The translations under genes were made by a program, and so were the position numbers. Source: an uncultured Collinsella sp. (lineage in GTDB: Bacteria > Actinomycetota > Coriobacteriia > Coriobacteriales > Coriobacteriaceae). Taken from it: 8,032 bases of DNA. Each line of letters opens with the position of its first letter. Position 1 is the first letter of the stretch. The notes beneath the pieces were generated by a model. The model was not told the DNA's origin. It saw only the letters and a program-made list of their open reading frames with translations, and made no database searches. The stretch is taken from contig CAUASQ010000072.1 in NCBI GenBank assembly GCA_958431945.1, forward strand, positions 1 to 8,032, in the 5' to 3' direction. Shown here in pieces: positions 1 to 5,678 of this stretch.

Positions 1-39
1 ATCCGTGCCGGCATTGGTGGTATAGATTCGAACAGGCAT
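1..39 (-). CDS. 5' end of an unidentified gene (first 13 codons)
   Basis: Reading the minus strand from an ATG at 39-37 gives MPVRIYTTNAGTD, open to the window edge. A GGAGG Shine-Dalgarno core lies just upstream (minus strand AGCGGAGGACC, then ATG). Its spacing of about 3 nt is short but workable. Thirteen residues are too few to assign a family, so no function is proposed. It lies on the same strand as the TrpR-related gene at 224-523, but a strong terminator at 171-197 separates them, so it probably has its own promoter. The start is well supported and the identity is unknown. Confidence 0.6.
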   Translation of the reverse strand, partial: MPVRIYTTNAGTD

Positions 40-63
40 GGTCCTCCGCTCAAACCGTTCGCA

Positions 64-93
64 ATAATCAATGCATCCATCCTACCCGCCCAA
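64..93 (-). promoter_or_regulatory. candidate sigma-70 promoter for the gene at 1-39
   Basis: On the minus strand TTGGGC (93-88) and GATTAT (69-64) are separated by 18 nt and would give a leader of about 20 nt before the ATG at 39. Both boxes are imperfect. The call rests mainly on position, between a terminator and a start codon. Confidence 0.3.
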
Positions 94-170
94 GCGGACA
101 CATTGCCACCGCAGTTCCATCTTTTGGTACAAAGCAACCTGAACCCAACGCACCAGCCGATTGCAGGCAT

Positions 171-197
171 ATAAAAACCGCCCCCGGAGGGACGGTT
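171..197 (-). terminator. intrinsic terminator of the TrpR-related gene
   Basis: The minus strand reads AACCGTCCC, a TCCG loop, then GGGGCGGTT. This is a 9-bp stem with one G-U pair, followed directly by TTTAT. The loop is of the stable UNCG tetraloop class. It sits 26 nt after the stop codon of the gene at 224-523 and isolates it from the minus-strand gene at 1-39. Confidence 0.85.
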
Positions 198-223
198 CTT
201 CGTAATTCAATGTTGTCGCTGGC

Positions 224-523
224 CTACTCGCCATCCTCCAACTTAATGAGGATCTTGCGGTAGCCACCGTACTCGCCGTTCAGCGCCTTTGAAACGCGGC
301 TCACCGTGGTGGACGAAGCGCCGGTACGGGCCTGAACCTCAACATAAGGCTCGCCCTCGTCCAAATAGCGCGCAACCTGCAAACGCTGAGAAAGGTCGCA
401 AATCTCGCGCGGCGTGCAGATATCGGTCAAAAACGCTTGGATATCCTTCTCGTCGTCCAAAAGGCTAAATGCGTGGACCAGCTGCTTGACATCAGGCTTG
501 TCAAACATGTTCTCGATATTCAT
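224..523 (-). CDS. YerC/YecD-type TrpR-related DNA-binding protein
   Basis: A 99-residue soluble protein with the layout of the Trp-repressor superfamily branch known as YerC/YecD. An N-terminal helical part (residues 1-35) is followed by TPREICDLSQRLQVARYL (37-54) and a helix-turn-helix at about 60-81 containing YVEVQARTGASSTTVSRVSK. The end is short and acidic (LEDGE). The length matches the family, which is about 100 residues. The family is predicted to regulate transcription, but its ligand and targets are poorly known and tryptophan binding should not be assumed. The ATG is supported by minus-strand GGCGGTGATC directly before it, which pairs well with the conserved 16S 3' end and places GGCGG 6 nt from ATG. 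The gene appears monocistronic, with a terminator at 171-197 and a hairpin leader upstream. The family call is secure; the role is inferred. Confidence 0.93.
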   Translation of the reverse strand: MNIENMFDKPDVKQLVHAFSLLDDEKDIQAFLTDICTPREICDLSQRLQVARYLDEGEPYVEVQARTGASSTTVSRVSKALNGEYGGYRKILIKLEDGE

Positions 524-599
524 CGATCACCGCCAAACCCGCCAAAAGGCATCGAAGTTGATACTGACATCGGGCATCGTTCACCCGTTCTATGCAATA

Positions 600-623
600 G
601 GGCAACGCCTGTGGCTTTTGCCC
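600..623 (-). promoter_or_regulatory. leader hairpin of the TrpR-related gene
   Basis: Plus-strand GGGCAA (600-605) pairs with TTGCCC (618-623), and GCC (607-609) pairs with GGC (613-615) around a TGT loop. In the minus-strand transcript this would lie at the 5' end if the promoter at 629-659 is used. It could be a stabilising 5' stem-loop or a protein-binding palindrome. No U-tract follows, so it is not a terminator. Confidence 0.45.
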
Positions 624-628
624 GTAGC

Positions 629-659
629 AGTGTAGCACACCACCAAACTAAAGCGACAA
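629..659 (-). promoter_or_regulatory. candidate promoter of the TrpR-related gene
   Basis: The minus strand has TTGTCG (659-654) and TACACT (634-629) with a long 19-nt spacer. The predicted start is G at 622 or 623, about 100 nt before the ATG. The hexamers are plausible but the spacing is poor. Confidence 0.3.
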
Positions 660-736
660 GACTCTCTGCCAGCGGCGCGTTTTTCAGGACGAACGCCGTT
701 TAGAAACCATATGCGCACGTAAGCTCCACGAATATT

Positions 737-745
737 TGAGACAAT
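737..745 (+). promoter_or_regulatory. candidate extended -10 promoter of the holin-family gene
   Basis: TG (737-738), one base, then GACAAT (740-745) resembles an extended -10 element. No good -35 is visible. It would give a leader of about 96 nt that begins near the palindrome at 745-754. Confidence 0.25.
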
Positions 746-847
746 GGGCGCCCAAACACCGCGGCGCGCCCGCGCAACCATCCAGGTCGCCGCCGTAAGC
801 CGCTTCACGCGACGCCAGCAATCCCGGCGCAAGAAAGGATTCACGCC

Positions 848-1213
848 ATGCGCTTTATGCTTAACTGGCTCTTCACCTCGATCGCCATCGCGATCGCCAC
901 GTTCCTCGTCCCCGGTATCCAACCCTTCGGCTTTGCCGAGACCTGGGTCTGCTTTGCCTTTGTGGGACTGTTCCTGAACATTGTCGATTCGTTCGTCAAA
1001 CCGTTCCTGACCGTCATCTCACTGCCGCTCACTATTATTACGCTTGGTGTTTTTCAGCTCGTAGTCAACAGCTTTATGCTCGAGCTGGCCAGCTACCTGT
1101 CGGTCAATCTGCTGGGCGCGGGCATCTCCATCGCCAGCTTTGGATCGGCCTTTATGGGCAGTATCCTGGTATCCATCACGCGCAGCATCCTCGACAGCAT
1201 CGCCGAGGACTAA
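848..1213 (+). CDS. phage holin family (4-TMS) membrane protein
   Basis: A 121-residue very hydrophobic protein with four predicted membrane segments at about 4-22, 33-50, 55-80 and 95-115. The central stretch NIVDSFVKPFLTVISLPLTI followed by ITLGVFQLVVNS (44-75) matches the conserved N-x(6)-KP...LPLTIITLG...N pattern of the Phage_holin_4_2/DUF360 family. Despite the name, most chromosomal members sit outside prophages and their function is unsettled. Nothing near this gene is phage-like: no endolysin or structural gene. The ATG is supported by AAAGGA ending 8 nt upstream. The gene stands alone, divergent from the regulator at 224-523, and ends at a strong terminator (1255-1292). The family call is secure; lytic function is unlikely. 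Confidence 0.92.
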   Translation: MRFMLNWLFTSIAIAIATFLVPGIQPFGFAETWVCFAFVGLFLNIVDSFVKPFLTVISLPLTIITLGVFQLVVNSFMLELASYLSVNLLGAGISIASFGSAFMGSILVSITRSILDSIAED

Positions 1214-1214
1214 A

Positions 1215-1231
1215 ACGGCCATTCCGGCCGT
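1215..1231 (+). other. small hairpin after the holin-family stop codon
   Basis: ACGGCC (1215-1220) and GGCCGT (1226-1231) form a 6-bp stem with an ATTCC loop immediately after the TAA. No T-run follows. It may protect the 3' end or assist the terminator 24 nt downstream. Confidence 0.4.
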
Positions 1232-1254
1232 GCCCGTCTCAACAGCCCAAAACG

Positions 1255-1292
1255 AAGGCCGCCCATCGCAAAAATGGGCGGCCTTCTTATTT
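1255..1292 (+). terminator. strong intrinsic terminator, possibly bidirectional
   Basis: AAGGCCGCCCAT (1255-1266) pairs perfectly with ATGGGCGGCCTT (1274-1285) around a 7-nt loop and is followed by CTTATTT. It ends the holin-family transcript. On the minus strand the stem is followed by CGTTTTG, so it may also stop leftward transcripts from the Rrf2-type gene. Confidence 0.93.
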
Positions 1293-1320
1293 GTCAAGTC
1301 TCAAAGGGCGAGAGAATCTA

Positions 1321-1345
1321 CCATTTCTACCCCGTCCCCAAATGG
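1321..1345. repeat. short intergenic palindrome with a GTCCCC core
   Basis: CCATTT (1321-1326) and AAATGG (1340-1345) form a 6-bp inverted repeat around a 13-nt pyrimidine-rich centre containing CCCCGTCCCC. It lies 10 nt beyond the stop codon of the Rrf2-type gene. It resembles the larger palindromes at 4277-4339 and 6975-7007 in having a GGGAC/GTCCC core. Its repeat status is inferred, because only one copy of this exact form is in the window. Confidence 0.4.
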
Positions 1346-1355
1346 CAGGTGTGGG

Positions 1356-1784
1356 TTAGATGACGTAGTCGTAGCCATGGTTGGGAGCGACAAGTTGATC
1401 GAGTGTCACACCGTCGAGGTAGTCGTTGATGAGCTTGTCCAGGTTCTTCCACACGTCGAGCGTGGGGCACTCATCCGAGCGTGAGCAGCCCTTGCAGTCG
1501 CCATCCAGGCATGCAACCGGTGCCAGACTGCCCTCGGTCAGGCGCAGGATCTCGCCCACCGTGTACTGCTCGGGCGGGCGCGTGAGCACGTAACCGCCGC
1601 CCTTGCCGCGCATGCCCGAAAGCATGTTGGCGCGCACGAGCGTAGCCAAGATGTTCTCGAGATATTTCTCGGAAATCCCCTGTCGCGCCGCGATCTCTTT
1701 GAGCGGGATGCGACCGGCCGCCTGGTGCTCGGCCAGATCGACCATAACGCGCAGGGCATATCTGCCCTTTGTAGAAACCAACAT
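1356..1784 (-). CDS. Rrf2 family regulator with IscR-like cysteine cluster
   Basis: A 142-residue Rrf2-type transcription factor. The opening MLVSTKGRYALRVMVDLA is typical. The winged helix-turn-helix covers about residues 1-70, with recognition region IAARQGISEKYLENILATL (31-49) and wing SGMRGKGGGYVLTRP (56-70). A dimerisation helix follows (76-84), then four cysteines at 92, 97, 100 and 106 (ACLDGDCKGCSRSDECPT). E. coli IscR holds a [2Fe-2S] cluster through three cysteines and a histidine in the same region. The cluster here suggests an Fe-S or redox sensor, although the spacing differs. IscR itself is longer (162 residues). The ATG is preceded by AAAGG about 10-11 nt upstream. The gene is divergent from cysK, so control of cysteine or Fe-S supply is likely, as for the Rrf2 regulator CymR. 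The regulated genes and cofactor are inferred. Confidence 0.93.
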   Translation of the reverse strand: MLVSTKGRYALRVMVDLAEHQAAGRIPLKEIAARQGISEKYLENILATLVRANMLSGMRGKGGGYVLTRPPEQYTVGEILRLTEGSLAPVACLDGDCKGCSRSDECPTLDVWKNLDKLINDYLDGVTLDQLVAPNHGYDYVI

Positions 1785-1820
1785 GTATAGTGCTGCCTTT
1801 CGGTCATTTAGTCCGTAGAA

Positions 1821-1848
1821 ATTCTAGCCGAAAAATTGGTTTTGAAAA
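1821..1848 (-). promoter_or_regulatory. candidate promoter of the Rrf2-type gene
   Basis: Minus strand TTTTCA (1848-1843), a 16-nt spacer, then TAGAAT (1826-1821). The leader would be about 30 nt. A 5-1-5 palindrome TAGAA-A-TTCTA (1816-1826) overlaps the -10 box and could be an autoregulatory site. Confidence 0.5.
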
Positions 1849-1901
1849 TACCCGTTCCGGTCAAGATGGTTAATCAGCTCGTAATAATCTTCTATTTCCT
1901 A

Positions 1902-1930
1902 TTGCATTACTAGGCTTTAGTGTCTAGTAT
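1902..1930 (+). promoter_or_regulatory. sigma-70 promoter of cysK
   Basis: TTGCAT (1902-1907), an ideal 17-nt spacer, then TAGTAT (1925-1930). The predicted start is about 1937-1938 (A at 1938), leaving a leader of about 100 nt. This is the best promoter match in the window. Confidence 0.7.
1908..1929. promoter_or_regulatory. inverted-repeat operator candidate within the cysK promoter
   Basis: TACTAG (1908-1913) and CTAGTA (1924-1929) form a perfect 6-10-6 inverted repeat that fills the spacer between the -35 and -10 boxes. A dimer bound here would block RNA polymerase. The divergent Rrf2-type regulator is the obvious candidate. The assignment is by position, not by match to a known IscR or CymR site. 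Confidence 0.5.
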
Positions 1931-1939
1931 GCTTCCCAA

Positions 1940-1979
1940 CAGCTAAACGAACAACCTATAAGGTTTATGGGTTTAGCTG
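1940..1979 (+). promoter_or_regulatory. nested stem-loop at the 5' end of the cysK leader
   Basis: CAGCTAAAC (1940-1948) pairs perfectly with GTTTAGCTG (1971-1979). Inside it AACCT (1953-1957) pairs with AGGTT (1961-1965). If transcription starts near 1938, the mRNA begins with this structure. It could stabilise the transcript or be a second operator. It matches no riboswitch or T-box pattern that I recognise, and no terminator follows in the leader. Confidence 0.5.
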
Positions 1980-1988
1980 CTACACGCA

Positions 1989-2035
1989 CCGTGAAACCAC
2001 ACGGCAACCAGCAACTTGAACACTTTGGAGGTTCA
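1989..2035 (+). promoter_or_regulatory. cysK leader hairpins and Shine-Dalgarno
   Basis: CCGTG (1989-1993) and CACGG (2000-2004) form a 5-bp hairpin. TGAAC (2017-2021) and GTTCA (2031-2035) could form a second one around the ribosome binding site GGAGG (2027-2031), which lies 6 nt from the ATG. The second stem is weak, so its effect on translation is speculative. Confidence 0.3.
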
Positions 2036-2037
2036 CC

Positions 2038-2976
<939 letters not shown>

Positions 2977-2992
2977 GGGCCCGTCACTTGTC

Positions 2993-3019
2993 GATAGGCC
3001 CATGGCATGCCGGCCTATC
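2993..3019 (+). terminator. weak terminator-like hairpin after cysK
   Basis: GATAGGCC (2993-3000) pairs with GGCCTATC (3012-3019) around 11 nt. Only CTCTCTTCT follows, so the U-tract is poor. It may act as an RNA 3' stabiliser, with the stronger terminator at 3090-3128 doing most of the termination. Confidence 0.4.
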
Positions 3020-3076
3020 CTCTCTTCTGGCTGCCTGAGCCCATCTCGTTAGGGTGTCCCACGAGACGTCCGAACT

Positions 3077-3085
3077 TGCTACAAT
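3077..3085 (+). promoter_or_regulatory. candidate extended -10 promoter of mnmA
   Basis: TG (3077-3078), one base, then TACAAT (3080-3085) fits an extended -10 element. No recognisable -35 lies 16-18 nt upstream. The predicted start is about G at 3092, which lies inside the left arm of the terminator hairpin at 3090-3128. Confidence 0.45.
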
Positions 3086-3089
3086 GTCT

Positions 3090-3128
3090 GCGGCGCGGAA
3101 CCAGCCTCCCGCGCCGCTTTTCTTTTTT
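3090..3128 (+). terminator. strong intrinsic terminator upstream of mnmA
   Basis: GCGGCGCGG (3090-3098) pairs perfectly with CCGCGCCGC (3109-3117) around a 10-nt loop, followed by TTTTCTTTTTT (3118-3128). It should end cysK transcription. Because it lies only 15 nt before the mnmA Shine-Dalgarno and its stem starts at the predicted mnmA start site, it may also act as an attenuator or insulator for mnmA. Confidence 0.92.
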
Positions 3129-3157
3129 GGCCACATGCCACCAAGGAGAACCTCCCC

Positions 3158-4258
3158 ATGCACAACAAGCGCGTGCTCGTCGCCATGAGCGGCGGCGTCG
3201 ATTCTAGCGCGACCGCGTACCTGCTCAAAAGCCAGGGCTACGAATGCGTCGGCGCCACCATGCGCCTCACCTGCCCCGCGCCCGATCCCGTCACGGGCAT
3301 GAGTAAGGTCGACCGCGACATCGCCGATGCAAAGGCTGTCGCCGAGTGCCTGGGGATGCCCCACCATGTGCTCGACCTGCAGCAGGCCTTCGACCGCAAC
3401 GTTATCGAGCGCTTCGTGACCGCCTATCAGGAGGGGCTGACGCCCAACCCATGCATCATCTGCAACCGCCACATTAAGTTTGGCGCATTGCTGGATGCGG
3501 CGCTGGATATGGGCTGCGACTACATCGCAACGGGTCATTACGCCAAAACAAGCCAGACAGTAGACGGCACCTGGCAGCTGCATCGCGGCGAAGATCCCAA
3601 AAAGGACCAGAGCTACTTTTTATATTCGCTTACGCAGGAGCGCCTGGCGCACACGATCTTTCCGCTGGCAGGCCTAGACAAAGAGCGCGACGTGCGCCGC
3701 ATAGCCGCCGAGCAAGGCTTTACCAACGCCCAGAAGGCCGAAAGCGAGGACATCTGCTTTATTCCAGACGGTGACTACGCGGGCTATATCGAGCGCCGCT
3801 GCGGACATCCCGCTGCACCGGGCGACATTGTGTGGCGCGACGGCAGCGTGGTCGGACGCCATAACGGCGCGTTGCGCTATACCATCGGCCAGCGCAAGGG
3901 CTTGGGCGTCGCGATGGCGCATCCCGTGTATGTGACGGGCGTCGATGCCGCCAACAACACCGTGCATCTGGGCGAGGCCGAGGACCTAACGGCCACAGCA
4001 CTCACGGCCGACGACTGGATCTGGAGCGCGCCGGCAGAGCGCATGGAGGCCGAGCTGGATGCCGGCGGCATTCGCGTAGGCGCCAAATACCGCTACCGTC
4101 AGAAAGACCAGGCAGCGACCCTTACGCGTGACGAAGACGGGCAAATGCTGCTAACTTTTGACGAGCCGCAACGAGCCATCGCCCCCGGACAGGCCGTTGT
4201 GGTCTACCGCGGCGACATCGTCTTCGGCGGGGGCACGGTGACCGGCGCACTTAAGTAG
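3158..4258 (+). CDS. mnmA: tRNA-specific 2-thiouridylase
   Basis: A 366-residue cytoplasmic enzyme that thiolates U34 of tRNA-Lys, -Glu and -Gln, using ATP and persulfide sulfur that originates from a cysteine desulfurase. The N-terminal PP-loop is SGGVDSS (11-17). NPCIICNRHIKFG (97-109) carries the catalytic Cys99. ATGHYA (124-129), KDQSYFL (149-155) and ESEDICFIP (195-203) follow, with the second catalytic cysteine at 200. YTIGQRKGLG (241-250) opens the beta-barrel domains, which run to the end. Both cysteines are present and the length matches E. coli MnmA (368), so the enzyme should be active. AAGGAG ends 9 nt before the ATG. The gene follows cysK on the same strand but behind a strong terminator. 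The usual neighbours iscS and iscU are not in the window. Confidence 0.97.
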   Translation: MHNKRVLVAMSGGVDSSATAYLLKSQGYECVGATMRLTCPAPDPVTGMSKVDRDIADAKAVAECLGMPHHVLDLQQAFDRNVIERFVTAYQEGLTPNPCIICNRHIKFGALLDAALDMGCDYIATGHYAKTSQTVDGTWQLHRGEDPKKDQSYFLYSLTQERLAHTIFPLAGLDKERDVRRIAAEQGFTNAQKAESEDICFIPDGDYAGYIERRCGHPAAPGDIVWRDGSVVGRHNGALRYTIGQRKGLGVAMAHPVYVTGVDAANNTVHLGEAEDLTATALTADDWIWSAPAERMEAELDAGGIRVGAKYRYRQKDQAATLTRDEDGQMLLTFDEPQRAIAPGQAVVVYRGDIVFGGGTVTGALK

Positions 4259-4276
4259 CCCCATCCCCTTCATAAA

Positions 4277-4339
4277 TTGCGGTGAAATAGGGACTGTTTA
4301 AGCGTTTAAAACCGCCAAACAGTCCCTATTTCACCGCAA
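4277..4339. repeat. 23-bp perfect inverted repeat, intergenic palindrome
   Basis: The arm 4277-4299, beginning TTGCGGTGAAATAGGG, is the exact reverse complement of 4317-4339 across a 17-nt loop. The loop can pair further through GCGTTT against AAACCGC with one bulged base. It sits between the convergent mnmA and M42 genes and contains no ORF. It could help end both transcripts, but no good T-run follows on either strand. Perfect DNA symmetry over 23 bp and an AT-richer centre unlike its surroundings suggest a dispersed extragenic palindrome or MITE-like element. Only one such copy is visible here. Confidence 0.85.
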
Positions 4340-4350
4340 CTTAGAGAGGA

Positions 4351-4386
4351 CGGCCTCGGTCGGTACTGCCGTATCAGCCGAGGCCG
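4351..4386 (-). terminator. hairpin at the 3' end of the M42 peptidase gene
   Basis: CGGCCTCGG (4351-4359) pairs perfectly with CCGAGGCCG (4378-4386). Inside, CGG (4361-4363) pairs with CCG (4369-4371). It begins 8 nt after the stop codon of the minus-strand M42 gene. The downstream tract on the minus strand (TCCTCTCTAAGTT) is only moderately U-rich, so its efficiency is uncertain. Confidence 0.55.
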
Positions 4387-4394
4387 CTGCATCG

Positions 4395-5423
4395 CTAGCG
4401 CTGTACGTAGGCGTGGACGAGCTCGAAGGTGTTGCGCACGCCGTCCATGTGGCTACGCTCGTAGTTGTGGCTCGCATACACGCCGGGGCCGATCAGACCA
4501 TGGCGAATGTCGTAGCCGGCAGAGAGCGTGGCTTCGACGTCCGAACCGTAATGCGGATACACGTCGATAGCGTAATCGAGCTCAAGCTCGCGCGCGATAT
4601 TGGACAGCGCCGTCACCAGGTCGTAGTTGTACGGACCGCCCGAATCCTTGGCGCAGATCGACACCATGTGCTCGGTGCAGCCTAGGTCGTCGCCCACGCA
4701 GCCCATGTCCACGCTGATCATCTCGCGCGTGTCGGCCGGCACAAAGGCACCGCCGTGGCCGACCTCCTCGTACACGGTAAAGAGCAGCGAAACCTTACGC
4801 GAAAGCGTCACCTCGCCAGCGGCGACGGCACGCGCCAGCCCCAGCAGGATTGCCGCAGACAGCTTGTCGTCAAGGAAACGGCTCTTGATGTAGCCACTCT
4901 CCGTCACCGTGGTACGCGGATCCATAGCGATGATGTCGCCAGTCTGAATACCCAGCTCGAGCACATCGTCCTTGCTGTCGACATTCTCGTCGAGCAGGAT
5001 TTCCATGTTCTTCTCGATGGTCTTGACCGGCTCATCGGCCACATGCGCCGAAGGCTCGGTATTGAGGACCACGCCCGTGTACACATTGCCGTCACGCGTG
5101 TAGACGGTGCAGTTCTCGCCATCGGCCGTAGACCACTGATGCCCACCAAGCGTCGTGGGACGCAGGCGACCATTGTCCTTAATGGAGCGCACCATGGCGC
5201 CCAGGGTATCGACATGGCTCGCCAACACAAGCGGCTCACCCTCGCCGCCAAGCTCAACCAGCACGTTGCCCTTATTGGAACGCTCGGGGCCAAAGCCCAT
5301 ATCGCGCAACGTTTCCATTAGATAATCAGTCGCCGCACGGGTATAGCCCGTAGGCGAGGCAATCGAGGTAAGCGTCTTCAACTGGTCAGTAATATAGGAG
5401 AGCGTAGAATCCATCTTGGACAC
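4395..5423 (-). CDS. M42 family metallo-aminopeptidase
   Basis: A 342-residue cytosolic di-metal aminopeptidase of the M42 (PepA/TET-like) family, which trims peptides from their N-terminus. Numbering from the chosen GTG, SPTGYTRAATDYL (23-35) is the usual start of the fold. His70 and Asp72 in LASHVDTLG, Asp185 in FLDDK, Glu219/Glu220 in YEEVG, Asp239 in VDMG and His319 in YASHNYERSH provide the expected metal and catalytic residues. Length is normal for M42 (about 350). The frame is open up to an ATG at 5480, but that start lacks a good ribosome site. The GTG at 5423 has AAAGGG 8 nt upstream, and the ATG at 5414 is too far from it. The gene is last of three on the minus strand and is separated from fucO by the large palindrome at 5544-5671. 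Peptide specificity cannot be read from sequence. Confidence 0.93.
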   Translation of the reverse strand: MSKMDSTLSYITDQLKTLTSIASPTGYTRAATDYLMETLRDMGFGPERSNKGNVLVELGGEGEPLVLASHVDTLGAMVRSIKDNGRLRPTTLGGHQWSTADGENCTVYTRDGNVYTGVVLNTEPSAHVADEPVKTIEKNMEILLDENVDSKDDVLELGIQTGDIIAMDPRTTVTESGYIKSRFLDDKLSAAILLGLARAVAAGEVTLSRKVSLLFTVYEEVGHGGAFVPADTREMISVDMGCVGDDLGCTEHMVSICAKDSGGPYNYDLVTALSNIARELELDYAIDVYPHYGSDVEATLSAGYDIRHGLIGPGVYASHNYERSHMDGVRNTFELVHAYVQR

Positions 5424-5543
5424 CAAAGTCACCCTTTCATATCGAATTAAACCCACAGCAACAATACCACCGCGAGCCATCTTTTTTACCTAGCGAGATG
5501 ATCCATCGAGCTCCCCAGAACTGCGCCCGCCACGACAACGAGC

Positions 5544-5671
5544 CGGCGGGCCCCGCCCGTTAGCCCCAGAATCTTTCCGCAGGACAGAAGGAGGCCCCGC
5601 CGCACGTAGTGCGCAGCGGGGCCTCCGACATGTCCGAGGACGATTCTGGGGCTAACGGGCGGGGCCCGCCG
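5544..5671. repeat. 128-nt nested palindrome with 30-bp perfect arms
   Basis: Arm 5544-5573 is the exact reverse complement of 5642-5671. Between them GGACA (5582-5586) can pair with TGTCC (5631-5635), and GGAGGCCCCGC (5590-5600) pairs with GCGGGGCCTCC (5616-5626), with CGCAC/GTGCG at the apex. Each outer arm also contains its own GGCGGG/CCCGCC palindrome (5545-5557 on the left). The structure starts 7 nt beyond the fucO stop codon and reaches to about 120 nt before the M42 start. It probably terminates fucO transcription, but symmetry over 30 bp without a single mismatch is far more than a terminator needs. No ORF and no clear target-site duplication were seen. Confidence 0.88.
5590..5626 (-). 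terminator. inner hairpin, probable fucO terminator
   Basis: The inner 11-bp GC-rich stem plus a 5-bp apex of the large palindrome is followed on the minus strand by TTCTGTCCTG. The stem is very stable but the U-tract is poor. It is placed correctly to end the fucO message. Confidence 0.5.
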
Positions 5672-5678
5672 AACCAGG

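Larger units (their letters stand above)
524..847. other. divergent intergenic region without a gene
   Basis: This 324-bp spacer separates two divergent genes. No frame here has a ribosome binding site with protein-like composition. It holds a hairpin at 600-623 and promoter-like boxes facing left (629-659) and right (737-745). It also holds a 10-bp palindrome TGGGCGCCCA at 745-754 in the leader of the rightward gene. Nothing else could be supported. Confidence 0.6.

Noticed and set aside
590..922. Minus-strand 110-codon frame overlapping the holin-family start
   Set aside because: Arg/Asp-rich composition, no ribosome site, and it crosses both the divergent spacer and a well-supported gene.
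848..1213. Evidence for a prophage from the 'holin' gene
   Set aside because: The Phage_holin_4_2 family is common in chromosomes outside phages. There is no endolysin, structural, integrase or attachment-site signal here.
1938..2037. Riboswitch or T-box in the cysK leader
   Set aside because: The leader is only about 100 nt, lacks the T-box sequence and S-box core, and has no downstream terminator. Only simple stem-loops are visible.
5544..5671. Invertible phase-variation switch
   Set aside because: Inverted repeats flank a short segment, but that segment is itself a palindrome and holds no promoter or start codon. Inversion would change little. No recombinase gene is nearby.
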